Origin: Volvox africanus
Lineage: Eukaryota; Chlorophyta; Chlorophyceae; Chlamydomonadales; Volvocaceae
DNA: 64,000 bases
Direction of reading: 5' to 3'
Assembly (NCBI GenBank): GCA_030268105.1
Contig: BSDZ01000086.1
Span: 186,001 to 250,000, forward strand
The notes under the pieces were generated by a model. That model worked only from the letters and a program-made list of their open reading frames with translations. It made no database searches and was not told the DNA's origin. A program made the translations under genes and the position numbers. Positions 39,301-50,664 of this stretch are shown here, piece after piece; the stretch's first letter is position 1, and every line of letters begins with the position of its first letter.

Positions 39301-39458
39301 GTGTGGCTCGTGCACTGGGGTTACGACCTGGAGAGCTCGCCGCTAAAGAGGCGGCTGCCGGCATTTCGGTCCCCGGCGATGAGCCCGGTTGTGGCCTGAT
39401 ACGCCCTGATACGCCCTACACCAGCAGCAGCAGCAGTGGAAGGAGCACGCTGGGGTGA
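36303..39458 (+). CDS. sulfotransferase-like protein, copy A (complete)
   Basis: Probable PAPS-dependent sulfotransferase of the secretory pathway. Eight phase-matched exons: 36303-36737, 36807-36903, 37005-37119, 37447-37623, 37891-38064, 38228-38405, 38683-38804, 39260-39458, giving 498 residues. It opens with a signal peptide or anchor (MLVRNVLIVALFVTASEAG). EYLHISKSGGTSF at 161-173 is the 5'-phosphosulfate loop (K167, G169, G170, T171). NVVTLREPFSRLASH ending at 284 fits the 3'-phosphate binding motif (R275, R280, S283). Conserved family blocks follow: WERLAPTVIDNYNVR, SFIGERGFH, LLLQFDLVLDLD, and C-terminal TGRTLALLDG plus CGL. The sulfotransferase call rests on these motifs; the acceptor is unknown, with matrix polysaccharide or glycoprotein a reasonable guess. 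Its last 138 coding bases overlap an ORF on the other strand. Confidence 0.88.
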
Positions 39459-40157
39459 GGCCGCCGCAGCACGTGGCGGCGGCGCCAACGCCTCGCGGAA
39501 TTTCGTCAAGTAGTGAAGAAATAAAACCATTAGAGTATCCGGTTCTTCCGCCGCAGAGTGCAATCGCACCAGATCGACACATGCGGGCGAGGAGACAAAC
39601 AGATGGGAAAATGTCTTGCAGTATTGGGGCCCTGGACCTAGGACCACCGCTTCCGGCCGTGCAATTCGCGGGAATTTGCAATTCCAGTCAAAACCAGGCT
39701 CGAGGCTAGATGGCGGTGATGGCGGTGGTGTTGATGGTTTTGGTGTTGGTGTTGATGGTGTTGGTGTTGGTGTTGATGGTGTTGGTGGTGGTGTTGATGG
39801 TGGCGGGTGCCGGACGAAGCTACATAAGCAACCAGGAGCAAGGGCTTGAAATAAGGTTAGAAGGGAAAGCAGCCATGTGGGCCAGGTACCTGGGTGTATC
39901 AACACAGGGTGCTTTTCTCTCGTCGTTTTTCGCCTTGGAAAGGCGTTAGAAGCTGTGGCTGCGGACGAGGCTAACACGAAGACGGCCGCCGAGCTGAGGC
40001 ATGGCAGGAGGGCATGTTGAATGCCGTCGGCGCGGAGAGGGTGACATGCGGTCAACCATGAAACGGCGACGTAAGCGAACATTCCAGATGGGTAAAACTT
40101 CCTTCTTGCTTGGTCGTACAGTAGATTCGACGCATGTGTCGATGTGTTGAGTCGCAC
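39321..40157 (-). CDS. Pro/Thr/Ser-rich wall-type (HRGP-like) protein, partial model
   Basis: Open frame of 278 codons. A hydrophobic leader (LLPCLSSAAVFVLASSAATA) is followed by a run of PPPSTPPPTPSTPTPTP-type repeats and then a Cys-containing segment with FDWNCKFPRIARPE and YCKTFSHLFVSSPACVDLV. Pro/Ser/Thr repeats behind a leader are typical of hydroxyproline-rich matrix proteins of volvocine algae (pherophorins and relatives), but I do not recognise the C-terminal segment. The gene converges on copy A, and the last part of the frame (39321-39458) overlaps copy A exon 8; a missed donor before 39460 would remove the overlap. The true start and any upstream exon are unresolved. Confidence 0.45.
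   Translation of the reverse strand: MRLNTSTHASNLLYDQARRKFYPSGMFAYVAVSWLTACHPLRADGIQHALLPCLSSAAVFVLASSAATASNAFPRRKTTREKHPVLIHPGTWPTWLLSLLTLFQALAPGCLCSFVRHPPPSTPPPTPSTPTPTPSTPTPKPSTPPPSPPSSLEPGFDWNCKFPRIARPEAVVLGPGPQYCKTFSHLFVSSPACVDLVRLHSAAEEPDTLMVLFLHYLTKFREALAPPPRAAAASPQRAPSTAAAAGVGRIRAYQATTGLIAGDRNAGSRLFSGELSRS
39711..39806. repeat. GGTGTTGAT minisatellite coding for Pro/Thr repeats
   Basis: Imperfect 6- and 9-base units (ggtgtt, gatggt) over about 95 bases. Read on the minus strand it encodes the TPSTPTP repeat; on the plus strand it gives only a Val/Leu/Met run. Confidence 0.8.
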
Positions 40158-42434
40158 CTGTTGTCGACCTGCTGCGATACCTTAGAGATTTCGGGACGGG
40201 TTTCTTACTGTCATTTTGGCGGACGCGAATTGCACTGATATACACTTATCTTTTCCATATGGGTCATGCACAGCGGCGCAAGAACGCAGCAAAAGCCCTG
40301 TACTTGGCTTATATTTTTGTTCCGTTGGTGGTATCAACATGACGGGCTGGATGCACTTACTGTGCCGAGGCTTACACCCACTAGGTGACAGGATGGCAGC
40401 TGGGATGTCCCTCGAGTTTCCTAATACTTACCGCTGCGACGGAAAATGTGCGATGAAGAGGGTAGAACAGGAGGTGAGGTGAGCTTTGGCGAGCCTTAAC
40501 ACGCGGCGGTAAGCCTCCAACATCCTTTGGCGTTGCCCCAGAGGGACGTAAAGACCTTGAAGGAGATATGGATAGCATAGATGGCTGGGAGTGCGCGATA
40601 GCGCATGCGGGAGGTTATGGTTTTAGGGTTTTGAGTTTTGGTTTTTTTCCAGATGTTGACGTGTCCAGTGGCCATTTCCTCATGGCGGCAGCGGCAGGTG
40701 TCTGCTGATGCCGAGTGGTATCCATGAGTGACAGTGGCGATGCCGAGTGGTATCCATGAGTGGAGCGTCTTGCCTCGTCAAAGGAGTTTGCCGCCCCAGC
40801 TGTAGCAATGTGTCTGTGCTGCAGCCGATTGCGGGGACTCGTGCGTGTCTTGCCTCGTTGGGTAAAGGATGATGACCTACTATCATGTCGATGAACACGC
40901 ATGCGTTGCTGTCTTCTTAGGGTTTCATACATCCCTCTCTCCTTCTGTCCGTCTGTTGGGTGTTGGCATTTTTTCGATCCATTCATATTTATGAGCTTCA
41001 AGTGACACAGCTAGAAGCGGTGGGGAATAACGTCACCTGAACGACATTTCCTTGTTACTTCCTTCGTTTCATTTTTCTTTCGTGCAGAGGCCCATACGCG
41101 TGTTTGGGCAAACTGATGCTGGTACTGGATTTTGGCCAGGCGGCGGCCAGGGGTGGTGTCGTGCAGTGGATCATTCGCAGGACGGAGCTCTTCCGTGGCC
41201 GTGGACAATTCAAGGCTGCTTGCCCCGTACATGATCGTCATGATAATAATCTTAAGAAGAGCTGTGTGCTGTTCATCGCGTCAGCTACTACGTTTCTGCC
41301 TCACGGACCGAACTGTGCCACTGTCTATAGCTAGGCGGCACGGCACGACACGGCTGCCTCAGTGACTGTGCCTTACACAACCCCTGGTGCATGAAGGATA
41401 TGGAGGTGGACGTATACCTGGTCAGGAACCTGGCTGTTAGGGTTGTCTGATCTCGTGATGTGGCCTGTACTCTCGTCGGTATGTGCAGATGCAATGGAGG
41501 GCATTTTGGAAATGCGTGTATGGGAGCGCACCAGCACCACGTCTATGAGCATAGCCATCCCAGGGGCAAACGTGACTTTCGTTAATTTACGCATCCATAT
41601 GTAGCTTCCCGAGCTTGTCTGTGCGGGGCACTCCAAGAGGGTCGTGTAGATTAGCTACTTGAGCAAAACCCCTGCACGCCAACAGGAGGCGGGGGAGTCG
41701 GTGGCAGGGAGCGTCTCGTTATGACGGATTTAGGACCTTCGGGTTGTTTAAGCCCCCATTCATGTCTGGGGACGTGTTGAGCAGCTCTCGCCATACCATG
41801 GCAACGGTAGACCTGTTCATCAGGAAGATTTTACATGACGGCCTGAAATATAATACTGGACTTCTGATCAACCATAATGGTCCACCGCCCAGGTTCCACC
41901 GTACCATATGACGTGCTTATTGCTTTCTTCATCTGCTCTGCTGTAGCTTACACAGACGTCGGTATTTGATATCATATGTCACAGTAGGACCCTCAGGTCC
42001 CTTCCAGTCTACGATAGGGTTCGTATCGCGATGGTCCGTACTTATTCTTCGGCAACCTCCGGATAATTGTGTGACGAGTCACCGAAGCGCATTTCACCTT
42101 TAATTCTATGGATGTCAAAGAGCTACGCTGAAATTCAAGACTCTCCGCCGGGTTTTTCGAGGCATGGAAATTCGGCTTTGGTTAGTTAGGGACAAACAAA
42201 GCAACCCACTACAGGGCAGCAACTAATTGCATTTCCTTGCAACTTGATGCCATATAGCTTTGCAGCAGACAAATACCATGCGGTGCTGCGGCCAAAGTGA
42301 GACAATTGGCATACTAACCTGAGACGTTGAAATAACTTTCGTGCCGTACTTCACGCCGTGTCCTTTTGCATCTTTGCGGTTGCAAGCATGGTCTAATTTT
42401 TTATGAATGTGTTTTACAACATAAGCGTTATGCT
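40158..42434. other. intergenic region without supported genes
   Basis: Between copies A and B. Contains a 24-base direct repeat (40707-40730 and 40739-40762, beginning gatgccgagtgg). Short ORFs here have no recognisable motif. Confidence 0.5.
40707..40762. repeat. 24-bp tandem direct repeat
   Basis: Two identical 24-base copies, gatgccgagtgg...ccatgagtg, separated by 8 bases, in non-coding sequence. Confidence 0.85.
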
Positions 42435-45400
42435 ATGGGTTCCCATGTCCCAATCGCCATTCTCACATTCCTCCTGTTGACTTCCAGTGCGCCTTGCGGG
42501 TCCCTACAACAGTTATTTTATAATTTGACAGGCAATTTCTCGCAGAGCGGATATGAATTGCGTGAAATTTATAATGTGTCAAAGGAACTTATCCAGCAAA
42601 GAATTTCTGTGCACAAAGATGCTGAAGCTGAAGAGTTTGGGCGGAGTCTTGACGCAATATGCAACAAGGTTACTAAGGATAACTTCTTGCAGTCAATGCG
42701 AGCATCCATGGGGCTTCTGCGCCGGGTTGCAGAGCGTGACACGATAATTGCTATCCTGGGGAGGCGGCTCGTACTCGTTTGCCTCACGTTGCGCAGAGTG
42801 ATGTTGAAAACAGAACTCTCCGAGTATGATGGCGAGACATTGTTTTCGGATGTCGCCAAGGAGGTGTGTGCTGGTTTGATGCGAATAGCCTCCTATGGCG
42901 GGCGCAATATCCTGGCAGTTTACATTTCATTTGCGATGGAGAAAGGAAGATGAATAAAAGTTTGATTAAAATTTGGTATCAGTCATATACAGTATACATA
43001 TTTTGTCGTACGTAGATATACGTTTGTGCACGCAACTTGCTTTCGAGAAGCTCGGGATGGGCACATGTCAACTTGGCTCCCGATTATGTACTTCATCACT
43101 TCGTATCCAAAACGCATTAAAAGCCCAAAGAGCAGCGCCCAGCTAAGCCCTTGCGCCCGGTCTCCCCTTCCCCTTCGTCCCTGGACAGTTATACGCCATC
43201 CATGTGGAAAGCGTAATACGAAAGACGCTGGTGGACTACCTCCACATCAGCAAAAGTGGTGGCACGAGCTTCAGCCAAGCAGCAAGTGAGCGACGGGAAA
43301 CGATGAAAATACCCTTGGGGGGTGGGGGAAATACGTAGAAAATGGGAATACGGATGAAGGACTCACCGGGGTTTGACGTGATCCACGTAAGCCTACACGG
43401 TAGATGTGACATCGCCTTTAATGATTTTGATGGCTTTACAGTTGCTAACAACACTACGGATTGTTGCTAACAATACTACGGATTGTCCGAATGGGATGCC
43501 CAGCAATTACCGCAACCTGCACGCGACACACTGCTGCGTCGCTCTCATATTTCATGGGCGCATCGTCCTAATATTGTAGGTAGCGTGGCACGCACCCATG
43601 TCCCTGTTGTGATGGCGGCTCGGTTCATGTGGCTATGGGCCTTGCTCGATACGGTTTGCCCAATTCCGGTTACTCCAGTCAGCCCAAGGGTTAGTCAGGA
43701 TAGTGCCCAGAAGGTACTCCAGATGGGGTGCGGCATATAGCGGTGTTTGTTACTTCAATTTCGCTGCCCTCCCTGGCCCCTCCTGCCCACCCTGGCCCTC
43801 CGTCGCCAACGGATCGGCAGGACTGAGCAAATGCAAAATGGGGGGCGGCATCGGCCAGCCTTTGTATATTGGCGACCTGCCACGCTGGCTCAACCGCACG
43901 GTGTTCCAAAATGTAACGAACGGAGTTCACATGACGTAAGTCTGTCCCGTGTTCCGCGTTCCATGTCCTGCTAGGTCAGCTCGGTTGACGGGCTGGTTCC
44001 TGAGGTGTTGACTAAGCTCCGCTCAGCTCCTTCAATGCAGCTGCTGCGAATCGGCAGTTGGATCCCGATTTGGCGGCCCCTCCATTTCCCTCCTCTACGC
44101 GCAGATGGTCTCTTTATGGCAAGATAGAACGAGGGAAGGTGTCCGGCTGTGAGCGGCGTATCGGCAACGTGTCGATGCAAGGCATGCAGTACCTGTCCAA
44201 CGAGTATACTCTCCATGGCGGGATGAACGGCATGGAGGGAGTCCACTTGTGTCAGCAGGTCGTCAACGTGGTGACATTGAGGCAAGCTGATGTCGGGGGG
44301 TCGGGGGGTGGGGAGCGCCTTACGTGGTGAACGAGGTGTCTGAGTAGATGCGTGTGCACGGATCAACTACAACTTTCCATCTGCCTCCTAACGCTGATGT
44401 ATCTGCCCCCACATACCGTCATGTTGAATCTTTTGCCATCTTTTTTTTTGACTTCACACCTATTTCCGTAAAAGAGAGGTTCAAGTTCACGCGTTTTCGG
44501 CCGATGGCTGCCGGCAATGATGTGCCTCACGGCCGGCGCCGGGTCCCCATCTTTCCTTCCTAATCAGGCAACCGGAGGCCCGCCTCGTATCACACGTGCA
44601 CTTCCTGCTGGCCCATATTAAGGTCCGTTTGGCACGAAGCCACCGCAGCACCGGATTGGACTTATTCCAGGAGAAGTTCTGCACCAACAACGTGTCCATG
44701 TGGGAGGGCCTTATCCCGGCCATCTTAGACAATTACAACGTCAGGTGGGGCAGTGCAGATGAGGGAGAGATTGGGAAAGCAGGAGAACGATGAAGCAATG
44801 GCCGGCCGGGTGCGTGCGAGGGGTGGTGAGATTTAGCACGGTAGGTCCCTCGACGCGACGACGACGGACGCGACGGACGCGGTGACGCGATGGATGTGAT
44901 CATAGATCCAGTGTTCGAGTCGAGAAGACACGAAGTCAGTGACCGCCCGGTCCACCCGATCCGCATCTTCCGGCCACATGCTGCCACCTGTAATCAGGTC
45001 CTTTATTGGGGAGCGCGCCTTCCATACAACAATATGGGGCATCGGTCGGTCACATTTGGAACTCGCTCGGCGGCTGCTGCTCCAGTTTGATCTGGTTCTG
45101 GATCTTGATGCGGGGGATGCAGCAACGGACCTGCTCATGTACCAGGGCCTCGGTTGGAACGTCACTCTGGCAGAGGTACGTGCGGCGTCGGGTGGCTTCG
45201 TAGATAGACGATGTCTGTACGGCAGATATAAGGTATATGGGCTGGCTAGTTGGCTGCGCCGCATCGGTTGCCTCTTACCAAGCAGCATGAGGCGAGAGGC
45301 CCGCGCGATGTGCGGTTCGTTGACGGCGTGTGATGTCTAAGCGCCTTTGGGGAATGTATGGGGCTCAAGGTCCTGGTTGTTTTGCAGCTACCCATGAACC

Positions 45401-46441
45401 CTCCTGAAGTGAACATACCTTAAGGTGCAGTGTCGTCGTGCCTGCTGTTTGTGCTCCAGAAAGCCCTCTATGGACATCTCTGATCGCTCCTTAAAATCGC
45501 TGTTAGAATTCGCTGCTTGAATTCGCTGCCGGGACATTGCATGATTAATCACGTTATTTGCACCAAGAGATAACACACAAGCGACAACTGGAATCGTGTC
45601 GTGACCGCAATACCATACCGCTGCCAAATTTACCAAGTCACGCGGTTTTACGCAAACTTCGCTGGTTGTAAGTTGTTATTTGCTCTTGACATTGTATAGT
45701 ATTTTTTGATGTGGTGTGGTGTGGTGTGGTGTGGTGTGGTGTGGTGTGGTGTGGTGTGATGTGGTGTGGTGCGCAGGTACACGCCCGCACTGCGGATGTC
45801 GTGTCCAGCAGAACCAACTACAGCCGGACGGAGTGCGCCATCGAGAAGCTGCTGGCGGAGGTACTGCCGCGGCAGGGTCCGGACAAAGAATTGTACAGGT
45901 GAGTCCGCAAGGCCACGAGACCTGTTGTAAACTCGTAGCAGAGCTAGAAGACGATGTTGGGTTGGGGGTTGGGGGGCCCTGTCTGCCTGCCTGCTGAGTG
46001 CGCATGGGGTGCGCTGTGCCCACAGGGGGCTACGGCCCATATCTTATTGCAGCTTCCGGTGTTTGCATCGCACCGCCAGGAGTTCTGGGCCTGTCGTGCA
46101 CTTTTATAGCCATAGAAGCCACACAGCTCCGCCTGTAAGGAGGCACAAAGTGTTGCGGCATTGCGAAGGTACAAACTTCAAGCGAGCGGGATGCGGCAGT
46201 ACTAAATGTCCCTCCGCTCCATTACCGCCGCAGCCTGGGTCGGACGCTGAGCCTGCTGGATCAGTTGTTGCTGGGCTGGGCGCAGGAGATCGGGCTGCGG
46301 CCTGAGCCCGGCACTAGCAATGCCACCACGGTGGTGCCTCCGACTAAGACGGAGCCTCCCATTCACTGCGGTTTGCTGGATAAGAAGTACCGGGGCGCTA
46401 AGGTACAGCCGGATGGGGGAGCAAAGAACGAGGAGGTATAG
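42435..46441 (+). CDS. sulfotransferase-like protein, copy B (complete)
   Basis: Paralogue of copy A. Eight exons: 42435-42863, 43189-43285, 43821-43935, 44105-44281, 44568-44744, 44998-45175, 45777-45898, 46234-46441, giving 500 residues. Exons 2, 3, 4, 6 and 7 have exactly the same lengths as in A (97, 115, 177, 178, 122). Signal peptide MGSHVPIAILTFLLLTSS. YLHISKSGGTSF gives the phosphosulfate loop (K165, G167, G168, T169) and NVVTLRQPEARLVSH the 3'-phosphate motif (R273, R278, S281). Further shared blocks: WEGLIPAILDNYNVR, SFIGERAFH, LLLQFDLVLDLDAG, LGRTLSLLDQ and CGL. Exon 4 uses a GC donor (GAG followed by GCAAGC). The intron before exon 7 ends in a long GTGGT repeat that abuts the acceptor. 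Probable Golgi or exported sulfotransferase; the substrate is unknown. Confidence 0.88.
45711..45770. repeat. (GTGGT)n pentanucleotide microsatellite at an intron acceptor
   Basis: About twelve GTGGT units with one variant, ending 1 base before GCGCAG, the acceptor of copy B exon 7. It occupies the place where a polypyrimidine tract would normally be. Confidence 0.9.
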
Positions 46442-49400
46442 AGGAGGTGGGTGAGGGGGAAGAGAGATTGAGGAGGTATAGAGGAGGGGCGTGAGGAACG
46501 CAGAGAGGTGAAGGTGGTAGGGGGAGTTGTGAGTGTTGAGATGAGCGATACGTATATAAATAAGACAAATGAGAAAGAAGGAAATAGTAATTCTCCGGAA
46601 GTGGGGCTCCTTCCTTTCTAACAGTGAAATGGTGTCATCCCTTGGTGCGGGGAAAGGAAAAGGATGGGGACGAGAGAACCAAACAATCCGAAAGGGGGAG
46701 AGAAGCGGGGAAAATGAAATGGGAGGTTGCCCTGGTGCACAGGCTGACTGTGGTTCAGGGGTGATGAGGGAGAGGCTTCATGCGGCACTAGCAAAATACT
46801 GCGAAAAGATATGAATGTGAATGGTACTGCAAGTCATGTATCTGTCGCTAAGAACTCTAGGACGGCCCCGGAGGAGCTGGGGGAGCAGAGGTGCGGCGGA
46901 ATGCAGCAGCAGTCTGGTGACAGTTACGGCCCGGTGGGAATTAGTGAGAGAACGCGGCCGACAAGCGCAGCATGGGGTGTAGTATCCTGGGGTATTTACG
47001 GGTAGTGTCTAGGATGGACCGTGTATGGTCATCTTCCGATTGGGCCTTTGTAGGTAGACACAACAGAGATATAACAATTGGTATCATCCGACAGTCTGTT
47101 TGGTGGAGGAAGTGCATGTGTGGACAAACATGGACATATCTTTGGCGGCGGCGGCGGCGGCAAGCTCGTGGCATAGCGCCTGCTTCATGTCCGCCTGGAG
47201 ACCCTTCGGCACTTTTATATGTGTTTGCCACTTGGACACTCTCATCTTACGTTTATATTCATTTCCATACCAAACACCGCTTGCGGGCTGCTTCTTATTT
47301 GCGGGAGAACCGCATCGTCAGAGGGGCAGCCGTATGTGCGCCATCAGGGACGTACCCATCTTAGTCCTTCATCCGTTTCCCGTGCCGTCGTACATAAGGA
47401 GAGGAAAGCCATGTAGTGTATATCGGGAGCTGATGCGTATTCATGGTATTTTCCTTAGCAGCTGCAAGCTGCACCATGTTCGGACTTGTGGCGGGCCGGC
47501 CTTTTGGGTCTGGCTTCTGCACTGTTGCGCCATTTATACTCAAAGGGAGTAGTGAGCGCAGCCATTGTCTATTGCCGGCTGACCTGAATTGGAGTCGGCC
47601 AACAGCGTTCATCTTCCTGTTAAGCCTGGTTTCCCACCGCTGGGTAGAGGCAGGCCGTGGTTTATGATGTCGGGCCGGCGCCCGCGGAGGTGGCAGGTGG
47701 AGTGATTTTTCCCTAACCACTGCAGGAAGTTTTTGGTATTGTTGTATGTTGGAATTTATTGTACTGACTAAGTTTATGGCATAACGTGCTAAACATGAGG
47801 ATCAGGCATTGGGCATATCAGGAGTCAAAGGGCACTGGAACAGAGCGGTTTGTTACAACAGTTCAGTTCATCGTAAAATTGTATCTCTTATATATCCGCC
47901 CAAGGAAGGCCCAAGGAAATCAGCAAGCGAAGACCCGATCGGAAGATGTCCAGATAGACAACTATCTACTGATCATCTCAGTTATGAGTTACCCGCTTAT
48001 ACCCTAATCAAGGTACGACACATTACGAACCCGATCCCAGACTACTTTATATCAAACATCGCACGTCAGTGTTAGGCAACAGGGCAGTCATTGCTCGGGA
48101 CTCCTCTGTTTTGCAACAGCAGGGCTCGCTGTAAGGAACCCCTTACAAAAAACCACCAGAATCTACAACCTTAGCAAAAGGTTTACGTAAGTATTACTTT
48201 CTAATATTTAATCTCTTCGGATCATGAGCTTACATGCGGAATTGGTGGGTTGCTAGGGGGCTACCGGTGGCACCCAGCGCATGATGCCAGGGTGCGAATT
48301 CCCCCCATACAATCCTCCCCGCCTTGCAGCGAACGTCTTCGGGCGCCACTGGCACCCCGTAGGACAGCCTGCGCCTCGCACCTGTCGGATGGGGCTCTTT
48401 TATTTTCCCGGCACTACCGTCCATTTTTCTTTATCCAGGCGACGGGACGTACCCCTGACGCAGCGCCAGCCTGGGCATCCACCATAGGGTAGACGGGATT
48501 CGTGTGAATCCTGTCGCGTTCGCATCAACCAGTGTGCACTTGTCAAGGTTTGTCCCGGAAACCTTAAGTCCTAGCAATTCGCACCACTGTAACACAGGTT
48601 GCAATAGCACGTGATGCGGGGATGATGCGCCCTAACAGACAGGAGACATCTACAGACAGCAGCTAACGGTTCGATACAGTACCGGGCAACATGGCACTGG
48701 GGCCCAGCCCTGAAGGATTGCCCATATTCTCGTGTGAGTGTGTAAAGTGACCACACATAAATATTCACCCATTTAAAAAGCAATATGTGTAGCCTTATAT
48801 ATTCTTTACGCGGATCCTCATGGTTGCGACTTTCCGCGCAAAAAAGTACCTGGAATAAGTTCATAAGGTTAAAGTAAACTGGCGCAAACAGCTTTGCCAA
48901 AGGTTGTCGTAATTAACATAGTTTGGGATGACGTAGGGAGAGTTAGAGGATTTACCCCCCTCCCCGCCTAACGGGTCACGTTACCTCACATTTTCCCCAA
49001 AGAATCGCCTACGTTTGAGAAAGCAGTAACGTAACGTAGCATGTAAAATTGTTCTTAACCTCAATGTTTAAACTGCTACTGCCCCGCGCCTTTTCCCCTA
49101 CAAGAAAACGGACACCTCATCCCAGGTCTCAATGAGGCCAACTAGTGTCGGTCGGTCCCTTCACCCTTTCCTCGCTTACGTTAAGCCAGGGTCTAGTGCT
49201 CACAGACTTGTCCTTCTTGTAATTTTCACACGAATTTCCCCTTGGTTCGTCCTCCACCCAATGGTGCCCAAGCACTGCTACAACCTGAAACAGCTGCATG
49301 GACCTCAATCAGGCAATGTCTCGACATCTAGGGCCCATAGATCTCTCCCCCACATAGACTACCGATAGTTTACAGCAATATGCTTATTGGGTCGGAAACC

Positions 49401-50226
49401 CCTACAGGAATAAGCTCAAAGCAAATCCCCCACCGCCTATTGATTAAACATAAGTATGGACCCCCATTAACATTGCAAATTTGCATGCCCCCCTCTAGTC
49501 GGAACCGACCAATGCTTTGAAATCTGCGCATCTGACTTAAAAGCAAGGTGCGGGCTCTCCCATCTGAGTGCAATACGCACACACAAACGCAGTCCTTATC
49601 CCCATCGCCTAAGTGGGTCCGGTATGGGGCCGCTCGTGGGGTGCTGTCCACCTCTAAAAACACGATTGCATAAAAATAAAACCCTGATGTATATGTATGG
49701 CTTCCTCATGCCCACGCTTTCCCCCTTGCGTCCGTGGTCTTGACAGCCCTCCAGGCCACGTCCAGTTACGATGTGCTACGTGCCGCATGATGGCACCGAC
49801 GGCGCCTTCCTCCTCATCCCAAACCTGGCTTCCGTAGGGCCTTAAGGATCTCTACTGACTGACTGACAGGCTCGATGGCCTTCCGCCGCACAGGTGAGGT
49901 ACCGCCCCAACCCTTACTGAGCTCTGTGGCAAAGGCTTTGCGCGATGGGAGAAGGGAGGATGAGGTGGCGGCGGCGGCAGTGGCATTGGGAGTGGCAACA
50001 TAGAGCTTCCCTTTTATGACTTCAGGGATTCAGAGGGTTTTGGCAACGACACCAGTAGCAGCATCAGCAGCAAGCGCCTGCATATCATGCATGGAGATAA
50101 GCAAAGTGCGTCCTCCGCACCAACTAATTCCCACAGGCGCATCTAGCTTGCGGCAGTGAAGTAAAAATACTGCCAGTCCGATTCAACCATTCATCTGCGT
50201 TTCATACGTTATGTATCGTGGCCACG
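46442..50226. other. intergenic region without supported genes
   Basis: 3.8 kb between the convergent copies B and C. A purine-rich stretch (GAGGAGGTATAGAGGAGG type) follows copy B at 46420-46510. ORFs on both strands near 47100-47700 have no motif or splice context. Confidence 0.5.
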
Positions 50227-50425
50227 TTAACGCGGTAGGTCAGCGCCATCCATGTCCGCCTCCGCCTCCGCTTCCACCTCGGAATCCGCGTCCATACTGT
50301 CAAGTGCCCCATCTGGGATCCCTTGCTGCTTTTGCCCTCCCTCTGGCCGTATCATGCCGCCCTTCCCAGCAGATGAGAGGCGGCCAGTCATACGAGCGAT
50401 CGCGCTAGCCAGGGCGCTGTTGTTG
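50227..50425 (-). CDS. possible ninth exon of copy C (acidic tail)
   Basis: If copy C exon 8 uses the strong GTGAGT donor at 50668 instead of reading through to its stop codon, this stretch joins in phase after a GCGGAAG acceptor. It encodes ALASAIARMTGRLSSAGKGG and a very acidic end (SEVEAEAEADMDGADLPR) with a TAA stop. It may equally be a separate small exon or unused sequence. Confidence 0.35.
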
Positions 50426-50664
50426 CTTCCGCGGAACAGCATGCCGCACCTGGCCGAGGGACGTGTGGGGGGAATGGGTCACCCTTTCTTGCGGTGCCAG
50501 CAAAAGCGAAAGCAAAAACGAGGAGCCAGGCGAGGTTAACAGAACGGAGTTACCGCAGTGTCGGGTGGGAGCCATGTCGAGTGGGCTCGTGTCACGGACT
50601 CAGGTTGACTCGTGCCATGTCGCCGGGGACTTCTAAAACCATGGGTCAACCTCCAGCTTCTCAC

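Noticed and set aside
47100..47552. Plus-strand ORF with a poly-Ala start (GGCGGC microsatellite) as a gene
   Set aside because: Only the trinucleotide repeat looks coding; the rest has no motif and no splice-compatible neighbours.
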